A stretch of DNA of 64,000 nt from Crenobacter oryzisoli (GCF_030385785.1 NZ_JAUEDK010000015.1:1-64000); one strand, 5' to 3'; counted from the first letter of the stretch, positions 53,189 through 62,353 are shown. Notes: generated by a model from the sequence alone, not told the origin. Made by a program: numbers and translations.

Positions 53189-54292
53189 TCAACCGAAGCG
53201 CACCGCGTAGACCGGCGGCAGGTGCGTCGATAGGCATTGCCACTGATCGCCTCCGTTTTCGGACAGCCACAATCCACCGGTAGTTGACCCCATCGCCAGC
53301 CTCTGGCCGGTATCATCCACGGCCAGCCCATGCCGATACACCAGATCGTAGACAGGCGGGGGCGGCAGGCCGGCGTCCAGCGCATCGAAGCTCTGCCCGC
53401 CGTCGCGGGTACGGTGCACGATGAAGCGTCCGCCCACCGGAATGCGACACTCGTCCTTCACTGCCGGCACGAACCAGGCGGTATCGGGTTCGTGCGGATG
53501 CACTGCCACCGCGAAGCCGAAGCTGGAGGTCGGCGCCACCACGTCCTGCCACAGCGCACCACCGTCGGAGGAACGGAAAATGCCGTTGTGGTGCTGTACC
53601 CACAGCGCGTCGGGCTGGCCGACGCATTGCGCCAGCCGGTGCGGGTCCTGGATGTTGGGATCGTCGCGCCGTTCCGGCGGCATGTAGTCGGCGTGCATGC
53701 CAGTGCTGGTACAGGTCCAGCTCGCGCCATCGTCGCGGCTCTGCCAGACGCCGCCGCAGGACACCGCCACCGTGACATGGCGACTGTCGCGCGGGTCGAC
53801 GCACACCGAGTGGATACCCGGGTAGTCGTAACCGCCACCGAACCAGCCAAGCCGCTCCGGCCTGTCCCACAGCGGCCGGTTCAACGACCAGCTGTCACCG
53901 CCGTCATCGGAGCAGAACAGCCCGCCGGGGATGGTACCGGCCCACAGGCGGCCAGGTTGGTCGGCGCCACCCGCCTCCAGCGACCAGAGCTGCTGCAGCG
54001 ACCACGGTGCCACTGGCGGGTTGCCCGGCTCCGCTTCGGGCAGCGATTCCGGCTGCGGCGGGTAGACCGGCACCGCGCATTCGCTCCAATCGGCCTCGCC
54101 AGCGCGGCGACGCCATAGTTTCACGCCGAAATGGCCTAGGTTGAGCGCGGCATACAGCGTGCCGTCGCGCGGGTCGGTCAGCACCATGCTGACCGGTTCG
54201 CCGACAAACTCGGGAGGACTGAGCGACCATCCACTCTGAGCGGAGAGGGTGAACAGGCCCTTGCGAGTGGCGACGAGCAGGCGGTCACGCAT
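53189..54292 (-). CDS. BNR/sialidase-like beta-propeller protein
   Basis: 367 residues, no signal peptide. Repeated blades with Asp-box-type SxDxGxxW motifs: CSDDGGDSWSL, QSRDDGASWTC, RSSDGGALWQD, HRTRDGGQSFDAL and LSENGGDQWQCL. Such cytosolic propellers are annotated as exo-alpha-sialidase or glycosyl hydrolase relatives, but sialidase catalytic residues are not evident. It lies downstream of a MoaD/ThiS-like gene (77-base gap), a pairing seen in other proteobacteria, hinting at a joint but unknown function. Confidence 0.82.
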   Translation of the reverse strand: MRDRLLVATRKGLFTLSAQSGWSLSPPEFVGEPVSMVLTDPRDGTLYAALNLGHFGVKLWRRRAGEADWSECAVPVYPPQPESLPEAEPGNPPVAPWSLQQLWSLEAGGADQPGRLWAGTIPGGLFCSDDGGDSWSLNRPLWDRPERLGWFGGGYDYPGIHSVCVDPRDSRHVTVAVSCGGVWQSRDDGASWTCTSTGMHADYMPPERRDDPNIQDPHRLAQCVGQPDALWVQHHNGIFRSSDGGALWQDVVAPTSSFGFAVAVHPHEPDTAWFVPAVKDECRIPVGGRFIVHRTRDGGQSFDALDAGLPPPPVYDLVYRHGLAVDDTGQRLAMGSTTGGLWLSENGGDQWQCLSTHLPPVYAVRFG

Positions 54293-54369
54293 ACGACTCT
54301 CCTGGGATTGGGTGCAGCAACCGGAAACGATGCGGCCCCCGGCCGGGCTGGCGGGGCTGCGCAGTCAGC

Positions 54370-54639
54370 TCAACCGCCGGTCAGTGCCTGCACCACGTAG
54401 ATCTCGCTACTTGGTGCAACCGGGTCGCTGAGCCGCTGCCGGTCGTGCACCGCCTTGCCGTCGACGAATACGCTCAGGTGGTGGCGCAGCCGGCCCTGAT
54501 CGTCGAACAGATAGCCGCGCAGCTCCGGTTGCAGCGTCAGCACCGCCTCCAGCACTGCGGCGACGCTGGCGCCGGCCACTTCGCGCGCCGGGCTTTCAAC
54601 ATATCGCTGGATGGCGGGGGCAAACACGATATGGGCCAT
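54370..54639 (-). CDS. MoaD/ThiS-like beta-grasp protein
   Basis: 89 residues. Ubiquitin-like sulfur-carrier fold; ends in ...VVQALTGG, the C-terminal Gly-Gly needed for adenylation and thiocarboxylate formation. LSVFVDGKAVHDRQRLSDPVAPSSEIYVVQAL is typical of the MoaD group. No MoaE, ThiG or ThiF neighbour, so it may serve a dedicated pathway with the BNR protein. Starts 4 bases after the dehydratase stop. Confidence 0.85.
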   Translation of the reverse strand: MAHIVFAPAIQRYVESPAREVAGASVAAVLEAVLTLQPELRGYLFDDQGRLRHHLSVFVDGKAVHDRQRLSDPVAPSSEIYVVQALTGG

Positions 54640-54643
54640 GGCG

Positions 54644-54991
54644 TTAGGGATGGTGCGACTCGGCCAGTGCGCTGGTCTTCGCAGCCATGATGAAATCGTT
54701 CTCGTGCAGCCCCTTGATCTTCTTGGTCTGCCACGACACGGTCGCCCATCCCCAGCCGAACGAGATGTCCGGGTGATGGCCCTGCGTCTCGGCCAGTTCG
54801 CCGACTGCCACCACAAAGTCGAACGCCTCGCGGAAGTTCTTGAACAGGAAGCTGCGCTCCAGCCGCTTGCCCGAGCCGGCCAACAGCCAGCCGGGGGCCT
54901 GAGCGAGCAGCGCTTCGGCTTCGTCCTTACCCAGCGGCGGGATGCCGCCCTGGCAGGGAGTACATTTCCTGCTTGTCAGATCGTCGCTCAT
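54644..54991 (-). CDS. phhB: Pterin-4a-carbinolamine dehydratase
   Basis: 115 residues. Dehydrates the 4a-hydroxy-tetrahydropterin released by phenylalanine hydroxylase. The active-site motif is intact: TQGHHPDISFGWGWATVSWQTKKIKGLHENDF (His-His-Pro and the later Trp, His). It is 20 kb from phhA and clustered with a MoaD-like gene, so besides pterin recycling it could act in molybdopterin-related metabolism, a role proposed for some COG2154 members. First gene of a three-gene leftward set. Confidence 0.9.
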   Translation of the reverse strand: MSDDLTSRKCTPCQGGIPPLGKDEAEALLAQAPGWLLAGSGKRLERSFLFKNFREAFDFVVAVGELAETQGHHPDISFGWGWATVSWQTKKIKGLHENDFIMAAKTSALAESHHP

Positions 54992-55060
54992 TGCACCTCC
55001 TCCCCTTTTTGCGCGCGCGTCACGGTACGTTATAGTCCGCCCCCGCTCGCCTGGTGTTAA

Positions 55061-55167
55061 TTAGAGTCGCTAATAAAACCCTCCCGGCGTTGTTACGCTG
55101 TCTTGTCATAGGACTTGTACTGCCTATGGCAGCGCCCCTAGCGGGAGCGCTACCCTGCGACTCTTAA
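55061..55167 (+). repeat. Stem-loop repeat family 2, copy 4
   Basis: Nested palindrome: TTAGAGTCGC (55,061) faces GCGACTCTTAA (55,157); inside are CTCCCG/CGGGAG, ACGCTG/CAGCG and CATAG/CTATG; the loop keeps ACTTGTACTG. The stop codon of the Lrp gene (55,164-55,166) is in the right arm, so it probably terminates that gene. Confidence 0.75.
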
Positions 55168-55652
55168 CCGTCCTCGCTAGGGGCGGTCAGCGGAATGCGC
55201 GTCTCGTACTTGGCGCAGTGCATCGCGAAGTTGCTCTTGAACTGGCGAACATTGTGGTCGCTGGTGAACAGCCGGCGGGTGAAGGCGTGGTAGGACTCCA
55301 TCGAGGCGGCAACGACGATCAGCATGAAGTCGGCCTCGCCGGCGATCTCATAACAAGCAGTCACCTCCACCTCGGCCTGCATCAGCCGCTCGAACTGGCG
55401 CAGCAGCGCATCGTTCTGCACCGCCAGCTCCACCGAGACGAACACGGTCAGCGGCCGGCCCACCTTGGCGCGGTCGACCAGCACCACCTCCTTCAGCAGC
55501 ACCCCGCTGGCGCGCAGCTGGGTGATGCGGCGCTGGCAGGTGGCCACCGACAGGTGCACCCGTTCTGCCAACTCACGCAATGGCACGCCGGCGTCCTGCT
55601 GCAGGGCGTCGAGGATCAGCCGGTCGTGGCGATCGAGGGTGATGGCGGGCAT
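55164..55652 (-). CDS. Lrp/AsnC-family regulator
   Basis: 162 residues. Helix-turn-helix LRELAERVHLSVATCQRRITQLRASGVL and RAM domain with VEVTACYEIAGEADFMLIVVAASMESYHAFTRRL. Divergent from a rarD-like exporter gene with 138 bases between, in which two overlapping inverted repeats lie. It probably controls that exporter in response to an amino acid. The stop codon is inside a palindromic repeat. Confidence 0.88.
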   Translation of the reverse strand: MPAITLDRHDRLILDALQQDAGVPLRELAERVHLSVATCQRRITQLRASGVLLKEVVLVDRAKVGRPLTVFVSVELAVQNDALLRQFERLMQAEVEVTACYEIAGEADFMLIVVAASMESYHAFTRRLFTSDHNVRQFKSNFAMHCAKYETRIPLTAPSEDG

Positions 55653-55694
55653 GGCGCACTCCTTGCGATGAATTTTTCATACTGTGCAAAATCT

Positions 55695-55734
55695 CGGTAA
55701 ATTTTCCCATTTTTACCGACATTCACGGGAAAAT
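55695..55734. promoter_or_regulatory. Overlapping inverted repeats between Lrp and rarD genes
   Basis: CGGTAAA (55,695) faces TTTACCG (55,712), and ATTTTCCC (55,701) faces GGGAAAAT (55,727). A/T-rich interrupted palindromes of this type are typical Lrp-family operators. Confidence 0.5.
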
Positions 55735-55790
55735 GATTCAGCGCTTTTGCTTACACTAGCGTCTTTCCATTGCATTGTTCGGGAGTGGCC

Positions 55791-56678
55791 GTGTTAAAGG
55801 GCGTCGTTCTGTCGGTGGGGGCCTCGGCCCTGTTCGGGGGGATGTACTACTTCTCCACCCTGCTGGAGCCGCTGACTGGCGAGCAGATCTTCGGCTGGCG
55901 CCTACTGCTAACCCTGCCGTTTCTGACCGGGCTGCTGTACGCCAGCGGCGATACAGCCAAGCTGCGCGCGTTGTTCGGGCGGCTACGCCGCCAGCCGTCG
56001 CTGCTGCTGGCCCTGATCACCTCGTCGGCGCTGGTCGGGGTGCAGCTGTGGCTGTTCATGTGGGCACCGCTGCACGGGCGCGGTCTGCAGGTGTCACTGG
56101 GCTACTTCCTGCTGCCTCTGGTCATGGTGCTGGCCGGCCGGTGGGTATACCGCGACAAGCTGTCGCGCTGGCAGTGGCTAGCGGCCGGCTGCGCAACGGC
56201 CGGCGTCGCCAACGAGCTCTTGCGCATCGGTGGGCTGTCGTGGGAGACGCTACTGGTAGCGCTGGGCTATCCAGCCTATTTTATGTTGCGCCGCCACCTC
56301 GGCACCGACCACTTGGGCGGGCTGTGGCTGGATATGCTGATCCAGCTGCCTGTCGCGCTGCTGTTCATCGGCGCCGCCCCGTTCGCGCCGTTTGTCAGTC
56401 ACCCCGCACTGTGGGGGCTGGTGCCGCTGTTGGGCGTAATCAGTGCCACCGCACTGGCCTGCTACATCTTCGCCAGTCGCCTCATCAGCTTCAGCCTGTT
56501 CGGCCTGCTCAGCTATGTGGAACCGGTACTGCTGGTGCTGGTGTCGCTGCTCTTGGGCGAGCGCATCGGCGCCAATGAGTGGCTGACCTACCTGCCGATC
56601 TGGACCGCGGTCGCGGTGCTGGTTCTGGAGGGCGCGTTGTACTTGAACAACCGCCGCGCCGCGCTGGCGGCGGCTTGA
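55791..56678 (+). CDS. rarD: RarD-type EamA transporter
   Basis: 295 residues, ten predicted helices. KGVVLSVGASALFGGMYYFSTLLEPLTGEQIFGWRLLLTLP at the N-terminus, with FGWR and WLFMWAPLHGRGLQVSLGYFLLPL, matches RarD rather than general EamA proteins. Probable exporter of amino acids or small metabolites. GTG start with GGGAG at 5 bases. Divergent Lrp-type regulator suggests amino-acid-responsive control. Confidence 0.88.
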   Translation: MLKGVVLSVGASALFGGMYYFSTLLEPLTGEQIFGWRLLLTLPFLTGLLYASGDTAKLRALFGRLRRQPSLLLALITSSALVGVQLWLFMWAPLHGRGLQVSLGYFLLPLVMVLAGRWVYRDKLSRWQWLAAGCATAGVANELLRIGGLSWETLLVALGYPAYFMLRRHLGTDHLGGLWLDMLIQLPVALLFIGAAPFAPFVSHPALWGLVPLLGVISATALACYIFASRLISFSLFGLLSYVEPVLLVLVSLLLGERIGANEWLTYLPIWTAVAVLVLEGALYLNNRRAALAAA

Positions 56679-56808
56679 GCGAGCGGATCTGTTCGGCGGG
56701 ACAGTATCGTCTATCTTGTAGGGTCGACGTCCTGGCAATCGCCCGACTCGCCCCCATGTCCAGCAGAACCGGGCCTTCGCCCGGTTCGACCCTACAGGAG
56801 CTCAACGC

Positions 56809-57315
56809 ATGTCCCTCTCCATGTATCAAGCGTCCATCCCGGTACTGATCCGCGGCATCAACAACCTGTCGGCCATCCTCGCCAAGGCCGCCGCTCACGC
56901 TGACGAAAAGCAGATTGCCCACGAGGTGTTCCTCAACGCCCGGCTCGCCCCCGACATGTTTGCGCTGACCCGCCAGGTGCAGAGCGTGTCCGACATCGCC
57001 AAGGGCTGTGGCGCGCGGCTGGCCGGCGTCGAAGTGCCGAGCTTCGCCGACACCGAGGCCAGCTTCGCCGAACTGCAGGAGCGGCTGGCCAAGACGGTGA
57101 CCTTCCTCGAGAGCCTGAGCCCGGCGCAGATCGATGGCAGCGAAGAGAAAGCGGTGGTGCTGACATTTCCCAGCCGTGAATTCCGCTTCACCGGCCAGAC
57201 CTATCTATTTGGCTTCGTACTGCCGAACTTCTACTTCCACCTGACCACTGCCTACGACATCCTTCGCCACAACGGCGTACCGCTGGGCAAGCCAGACTAC
57301 CTGGGCGCAAGCTGA
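56809..57315 (+). CDS. DUF1993 family protein
   Basis: 168 residues, soluble, mostly helical. Recognised from MSLSMYQASIPVLIRGINNLSAIL, NARLAPDMFALTRQVQSVSDIAKGCGARLAG and LPNFYFHLTTAYDILRHNGVPLGKPDYLG. Four-helix DinB-like fold is likely; no activity known. Good ribosome site CAGGAG. Own terminator follows. Confidence 0.88.
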   Translation: MSLSMYQASIPVLIRGINNLSAILAKAAAHADEKQIAHEVFLNARLAPDMFALTRQVQSVSDIAKGCGARLAGVEVPSFADTEASFAELQERLAKTVTFLESLSPAQIDGSEEKAVVLTFPSREFRFTGQTYLFGFVLPNFYFHLTTAYDILRHNGVPLGKPDYLGAS

Positions 57316-57330
57316 GCCCGCACTGACGCA

Positions 57331-57381
57331 ACGGGCGAGGTTGGCCAAACGTCCCGTTTGGTCAATCTCGCCCATCCGTTT
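57331..57381. terminator. Terminator hairpin between convergent genes
   Basis: CGGGCGAG pairs with CTCGCCC and, inside, CCAAACG with CGTTTGG, giving a long interrupted stem; it serves DUF1993 (+) and the EamA gene (-). Confidence 0.65.
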
Positions 57382-57387
57382 CCTTCC

Positions 57388-58356
57388 CTACGCCTCGTGC
57401 CCCTCCTCCGCCACCGGTTCCGGCTTCACCCACACCGCCTGCACCACCCCGACGATCAGCAACCCGATGCCGGCCAGCGTCAGCGGCTGCGGCCACTCAC
57501 CGCGCAGCAGGAAGGCATAGGCCAGCGCCGCCAGCGTCTCGAACACGATCAACTGCCCGACCAGCGCAGTGGGCAGACGCTGGCTGGCCTCGTTCCAGCA
57601 CAGCGTGCCGAGCCAGGAGGCAAACAGACCGATCGCCGCCATCAGCCCAATGAACACCAGCGGGCGTGGACCGAACGGCATTGAGAACGGACTGCCGGTG
57701 ACCTTCATCCCTGCCCATAGCAGCGCATAGCCAATGAGCGCCAAAGGCAGCGTCGCCACGCCCTGAGCGGTGGCCCAAGTGCGCGGGCTGCGGCCGGGGT
57801 GGTCGCGCAGCCAGTCGGCGTTGCGCAGCGGGTACCAAGTCCAGCACGCCACCGCCAACAGCGCCAGCAACGCGCCGCTGGCATAGCGCGCCAGGTCGGC
57901 ATTGGGGTCGTTGCGCAGCGCGGCCAGCTCCACCTGGTTGACGCAGGCGATGCCGACGGCGATCAAGAGCAGCGACGGCGCCAGCCGCGCCCATGGCAGC
58001 CGGCCGTCGCGGTGTGCACTGCGCAGGTTGGCGCAGATGGCGATCACCACCGGCAGCGTGCCGATGATCATCGTCGGCAGCGGACCGCCGGCGCGCTGGA
58101 TGGCACTGGCGAGGCACAGGTAATAGATCAGGTTGCCAATCAGGGCGAGCTTGAGCGCCTCCAGCCAGTCGGCGCGGCTCAACTGGCGCAGCGCGGCGCG
58201 GTCGAGCCAGGCGAGCGGCAGCGCGATCAATCCAAAGGCCAAATACCGCCCCACCGACTGCAACGCCGCCGGATACTCGGGCAGCAGCAAGGGGCCGACG
58301 AACACCAGCCCCCACATCAGGCCGGCGGCCAGTGCGTACAGGGCACCAGTCCACAT
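57388..58356 (-). CDS. EamA/DMT-family transporter
   Basis: 322 residues, ten helices, DMT superfamily. MWTGALYALAAGLMWGLVFVGPLLLPEYPAALQSVGRYLAFG and the later FASWLGTLCWNEASQRLPTALVGQLIVFETLAALAYAFLLRGEWP are typical EamA halves. Start at the ATG preceded by GGAGGAA; an earlier in-frame ATG five codons upstream overlaps that site. Inner-membrane exporter of unknown metabolite. Lies 104 bases beyond the AraC gene start region on the same strand as that regulator. Confidence 0.85.
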   Translation of the reverse strand: MWTGALYALAAGLMWGLVFVGPLLLPEYPAALQSVGRYLAFGLIALPLAWLDRAALRQLSRADWLEALKLALIGNLIYYLCLASAIQRAGGPLPTMIIGTLPVVIAICANLRSAHRDGRLPWARLAPSLLLIAVGIACVNQVELAALRNDPNADLARYASGALLALLAVACWTWYPLRNADWLRDHPGRSPRTWATAQGVATLPLALIGYALLWAGMKVTGSPFSMPFGPRPLVFIGLMAAIGLFASWLGTLCWNEASQRLPTALVGQLIVFETLAALAYAFLLRGEWPQPLTLAGIGLLIVGVVQAVWVKPEPVAEEGHEA

Positions 58357-58460
58357 TGCGAATTCCTCCATCGAGGCGGCCAGTCTAGGCGGCGCGGCGG
58401 TGGCGGTCTTGTACCAGATTGCGGCGGAGCCTTGGCCAACCTTGCCCGGCGGGATGCGCG

Positions 58461-59330
58461 CTAGCGGCGCACCTGACGCTGGTAGCGCGCCGGGGTCACA
58501 CCATAGCGGCGCACGAAGGCGCGGGTCAGGTGGGCCTGGTCGGCCAGCCCGGCCTCAGCGGCCACCTGAACCGGCGGCAGGCCCGTCGCCAGCAGCCGCT
58601 TGGCTTCGTAGAGACGCAGCGCCATCAGCATCTGCTGCGGCGTGGCATGGTACTGCGCCTGGAAACGGCGCAGGAAATGGAAGGGGCTGAGCCCGGCCAC
58701 GGCGGCCAGTTCGTCCAGCGTCAGCCGCCGCGACAGATGGGCGCGCAGGTAGTCGATCACCGGGGCAAAGCGCAACGCGCCCCCGACCGGCGCCGGGCGC
58801 GGCACCCGGGCATGATGGCGAAATTCGGCCAACAGCGCGTAGAGCAGGCTGTCGAAGGCCAGCGGCTCCTCGGCCTGCCACAGCGCATCGAGCAGACCGG
58901 TGACGCGCCGGGCGCTGGCGGCGTCCACCTGCACCGCGTCGCCGAACCACCAGCCCGGCTCGCCACTGACCCTCGCCACCACCTCGGGGTCGAGGTAGAC
59001 CATGCGATAGCGCCAGCCTCCCTCGGTTTCGGCACGGCCGGTGTGCAGCTCGTCCGGGTTCATCAGCACCACCGAGCCGGGCGGCGCCAGATGCTCCGCG
59101 CCGGCATAGCGGAAACGCTCCACCCCGCTTTCGATCGCGCCGAGGCCGAAGGCTTCGTGCGTATGCGGCTCGAAGGCGTGGCGAACGATGTGGGCGCGGT
59201 ACAGCTCGACGCCCGGCCGCTGCAGCGAGCGGCGAAACTCGGCGCGGTCCTCTGGAAATTCGAACAGGGCGGGCACGCCCGGCATCAGCGGCAAGCCCGC
59301 GCCGTCGCGCACCGGCGGCGCACTGGACAT
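58461..59330 (-). CDS. AraC-family transcriptional regulator
   Basis: 289 residues. N-terminal cupin sensor domain (VELYRAHIVRHAFEPHTHEAFGLGAIESG, with the His pair) and C-terminal double helix-turn-helix (LDELAAVAGLSPFHFLRRFQAQYHATPQQMLMALRLYEAKRLLATG and VAAEAGLADQAHLTRAFVRRYGVTPARYQRQ). Start at the ATG at 59,328-59,330. It precedes the EamA transporter gene on the same strand; AraC-EamA pairs often regulate and export the same compound. Confidence 0.9.
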   Translation of the reverse strand: MSSAPPVRDGAGLPLMPGVPALFEFPEDRAEFRRSLQRPGVELYRAHIVRHAFEPHTHEAFGLGAIESGVERFRYAGAEHLAPPGSVVLMNPDELHTGRAETEGGWRYRMVYLDPEVVARVSGEPGWWFGDAVQVDAASARRVTGLLDALWQAEEPLAFDSLLYALLAEFRHHARVPRPAPVGGALRFAPVIDYLRAHLSRRLTLDELAAVAGLSPFHFLRRFQAQYHATPQQMLMALRLYEAKRLLATGLPPVQVAAEAGLADQAHLTRAFVRRYGVTPARYQRQVRR

Positions 59331-59401
59331 GACAGGCCTCGCAAGGTGGATAAGCAAGGCGATTGTGCCGCTCGCCAGGCGCGCCGTCACCTGGCGATGG
59401 C

Positions 59402-60130
59402 TCAAGCCTCTAGCTCGGGATAGTGGCGGAACACGTCCTCCTCGCTGAATGGCAAGCGCCGGGGTGAGGCCAGATAAGCCGCCAGCCCCGGCAGCGCCCC
59501 CACCCGGTCGTACAGCGACAGCAGATTGGGCCAGGTCGGTTCGCGCCGCGCCATGGTGCGCGGAAACGCATAGCGCAGCCCGGCGATCACCTGGAACATC
59601 GACAGGTCGGCATAAGACAGCCGCGCGCCGACCAGGCAGCCGGCGCCGCGCGGATTGGCATCGATCACCCCCTCGAAGTAGTCGAGAAACTTCGGCAGCC
59701 GCAGCGCCAGGAAGTCGGCCGCACGGCTCTTCGCTTCGCGCTTCTGCTCCTCGTAGTAGCGGCTGCTGGCGATGGGGTGGTGGGTGTCGTGGATCTCGCC
59801 GACCAGGTCAGCGATGGTTAGCTGCAGCTGGTGCAGCCACAGCCGCTCCGGCTCCCCGCGCGGGGCTAGGCCCAGACGAGGACCGAGAAAGAGCAGGATG
59901 TTGGCAGTCTGGCCGATCAGCTGCTCACCCACACGCAGGAACGGCGGCGCGAACGGCGGGCGGGCTGCGCCCGCACCGTCCAGCAGCCGCAAGATCGCCG
60001 CCTCACCGCCGCCATCCTCCTCGGGCAGCCGCGCTACATCGACATAATCGGTGCCGGTAGCCTCGAAGGCCAGCCGGACGAATTCGCCGCGCCCCTGGAT
60101 GGTGGGCCAGTAATAGAGTTCGTAGCGCAT
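59402..60130 (-). CDS. Glutathione S-transferase family protein
   Basis: 242 residues. Thioredoxin-like N-domain with YELYYWPTIQGRGEFVRLAFEATGTDY (Tyr6 or Tyr7 as candidate catalytic residue) and a helical C-domain with GARLSYADLSMFQVIAGLRYAFP. Resembles the sigma-like bacterial GSTs. Start at the ATG at 60,128-60,130; upstream in-frame codons look non-coding. Likely a detoxification enzyme; no operon partner. Confidence 0.88.
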   Translation of the reverse strand: MRYELYYWPTIQGRGEFVRLAFEATGTDYVDVARLPEEDGGGEAAILRLLDGAGAARPPFAPPFLRVGEQLIGQTANILLFLGPRLGLAPRGEPERLWLHQLQLTIADLVGEIHDTHHPIASSRYYEEQKREAKSRAADFLALRLPKFLDYFEGVIDANPRGAGCLVGARLSYADLSMFQVIAGLRYAFPRTMARREPTWPNLLSLYDRVGALPGLAAYLASPRRLPFSEEDVFRHYPELEA

Positions 60131-60233
60131 CTGTGTCCTTTCCCTAACCAGCTGACCCAGTATGGACCAGGCGATGCGGCCCGACTGGTGTGTAGCGGTC
60201 ACATCCAACGATGCTGAATGACTTTCAACCTCA

Positions 60234-60249
60234 GAACCTGCTTACGATC
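60234..60249 (+). repeat. Solitary MITE-end-like sequence
   Basis: GAACCTGCTTACGATC matches 14 of 16 bases of the MITE terminal repeat. No partner end or internal MITE sequence follows within 200 bases. May be a decayed remnant or chance. Confidence 0.3.
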
Positions 60250-60412
60250 GGCCGTGCAGCTACACCTAGGCTATGCGGCAAAACCGGGCTGTCACATCGA
60301 GTGTCTAATTACCTGTCCAGTCGTACCCGATGACCTCGTCGCCACACGCCTTGGTCGCAGTGCTTTACTGATCCTGTTTCACCGCGACAAGAGGCTCCCT
60401 CTGGAGAACGCC

Positions 60413-60820
60413 ATGTCGTCACGTACCACATTCCTGAGCCGCCTGATCGGGCTCTACTGCCTGCTGATTTCGCTCGCGATGTTCGCCCACAAGCAAACCA
60501 TGGTGGCGGCTGTGACTGCGCTGGCTCACGATCCGCTACAGCTATACATGGTCGGTGTGATCGTGACACCGATCGGGCTGGCGATGGTCCTCGGCCACAA
60601 TGTCTGGTCCGGCGGCGCGCGCCCCGTGCTCGTCACCCTCATCGGCTGGGGAACGCTGATCAAGGGCCTGATCTACCTGTTCATCCCGCAGACCGCGGCG
60701 CCGGCGTTCTTTCTCGGCGGACTGCAATACGCATCACTCTTTTACCTCTACGCCACCGTGACACTGCTACTGGGGCTGTACCTGAGCATCGGCGCCGGTC
60801 GAGAACATGGTGCATCCTAA
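60413..60820 (+). CDS. Small four-helix membrane protein
   Basis: 135 residues with four predicted helices (about 12-28, 44-64, 74-92, 105-126) and short loops. ATG preceded by CTGGAGAACGCC. No signature recognised; IGLYCLLISLAMFAHKQTMVAAV and MVGVIVTPIGLAMVLGHNVWSGG suggest a conserved inner-membrane protein found in other proteobacteria. Function unknown. Separate from the dsdA gene by 140 bases. Confidence 0.7.
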   Translation: MSSRTTFLSRLIGLYCLLISLAMFAHKQTMVAAVTALAHDPLQLYMVGVIVTPIGLAMVLGHNVWSGGARPVLVTLIGWGTLIKGLIYLFIPQTAAPAFFLGGLQYASLFYLYATVTLLLGLYLSIGAGREHGAS

Positions 60821-60960
60821 CCCCTGCGCACCGGCCCCCACGAGCGACAGATGACCCAGCGTCATCCATGCGCTGAGCAATCGTCCTTTGTCAGCCGCAT
60901 GTCGCCCCGCTACAGTGCCGGCAGGCCGCAACGCAGCCACCACAACGATAAGGAGCCGTG

Positions 60961-62319
60961 ATGATTGCAGGAATGTCGCTCGCCGACTGGCGCGCCCGCT
61001 ACCCCTTGATCGAGACGCTGATGGCGCTCGAGGAGACCAGCTGGTTCAACCCCGCCATCGCCCCGACCGCCGAGGCACTGGCCGATGTCGGCCTGACCGC
61101 CGCCGATGTGGCCGACGCAAGCGACCGACTGGCACGCTTCGCCCCCTATATCGCCCGCGTCTTCCCCGAGACCCGCGCCGCCGGCGGGCTGATCGAGTCG
61201 CCGCTGGTGCCGGCACCGCGCCTGCAGCAGGCGCTGGCCGAACGCAGCGGCCTGACGCTGCCCGGCTCGCTGTGGCTGAAGCTCGACAGCCACCTGCCGA
61301 TCTCGGGCTCGATCAAAGCGCGCGGCGGCATCTACGAGGTGCTCAAGCATGCCGAGGACCTGGCATTGCAACATGGGCTGCTGACGCTTGACGACGACTA
61401 TGCCCTGCTCGATGGCGAGGCGGCACGGGCGCTGTTCGGCCAACATCGCATCGCGGTCGGCTCGACCGGCAACCTGGGCCTGTCGATCGGCATCATGAGC
61501 GCCCGCCTTGGGTTTCAGACCACGGTGCACATGTCGGCGGATGCCCGTCAGTGGAAGAAGGACCTGCTGCGCGCGCACGGCGTCACCGTGGTCGAATACG
61601 AGGCCGATTACAGCGTCGCCGTCACCGAGGGGCGACGCCTTGCCGAGGCCGACCCGCACTGCCATTTCGTCGACGACGAAAACTCTACCAGCCTGTTTCT
61701 CGGCTACGCGGTAGCGGCAGAGCGGTTGAAGCGACAGCTCGCGGCGGCGGGGGTGACGGTTGACGCCGAACATCCGCTGTTCGTCTACCTGCCCTGCGGC
61801 GTCGGCGGCGGCCCCGGCGGCGTGGCGTTCGGCCTGAAGCTCGCGTTCGGCGACACGGTGCACTGCCTGTTCGCCGAGCCGACCCATTCGCCCTGCATGC
61901 TGCTAGGCGTCTACACCGGCCAACACGACGCAGTGTCGGTGCAGGATTTCGGCATCGACAACCGCACCGCCGCCGACGGCCTGGCGGTCGGTCGCCCATC
62001 CGGCTTCGTCGGCCGCGCGATGCAGCGACTGATCGATGGTTATTACACGGTGAGCGACGAGGAGCTGTTCCGGCTCTTGGCGCTGCTCGAGCACAGCGAG
62101 GGCCTGCGCCTCGAACCATCGGCGCTGGCAGGCGTGCCCGGCATGGCACGGGTACTGACTGAGCAGCAGGGTTACCGGGAACGACTGGCGCTGAGCGATA
62201 CCCGACTGGCGCAGGCGACCCATCTGGTGTGGGCCACCGGCGGCAGCATGGTGCCAGAGACGGAAATGGACGGCTACCTGGCGCACGGCCGACAGCTGTT
62301 GCAGGGCGAGGCGCACTAG
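60961..62319 (+). CDS. dsdA: D-serine dehydratase
   Basis: 452 residues. PLP-dependent deamination of D-serine to pyruvate and ammonia. The cofactor lysine lies in [20 protein letters not shown]; the phosphate loop in [17 protein letters not shown]; the substrate region in [22 protein letters not shown]-terminus ending WFNPAIAP and [25 protein letters not shown] is typical of DsdA. ATG preceded by AAGGAG. Followed at once by a DsdC-type activator gene. Confidence 0.95.
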   Translation: MIAGMSLADWRARYPLIETLMALEETSWFNPAIAPTAEALADVGLTAADVADASDRLARFAPYIARVFPETRAAGGLIESPLVPAPRLQQALAERSGLTLPGSLWLKLDSHLPISGSIKARGGIYEVLKHAEDLALQHGLLTLDDDYALLDGEAARALFGQHRIAVGSTGNLGLSIGIMSARLGFQTTVHMSADARQWKKDLLRAHGVTVVEYEADYSVAVTEGRRLAEADPHCHFVDDENSTSLFLGYAVAAERLKRQLAAAGVTVDAEHPLFVYLPCGVGGGPGGVAFGLKLAFGDTVHCLFAEPTHSPCMLLGVYTGQHDAVSVQDFGIDNRTAADGLAVGRPSGFVGRAMQRLIDGYYTVSDEELFRLLALLEHSEGLRLEPSALAGVPGMARVLTEQQGYRERLALSDTRLAQATHLVWATGGSMVPETEMDGYLAHGRQLLQGEAH

Positions 62320-62353
62320 GCCGAGCCATCGCCCCGCCCTCTATAATGGCGCC

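Noticed and set aside
60234-60249. A further MITE copy
   Set aside because: Only one end-like sequence, two mismatches, no interior or opposite end; listed only as a possible remnant.
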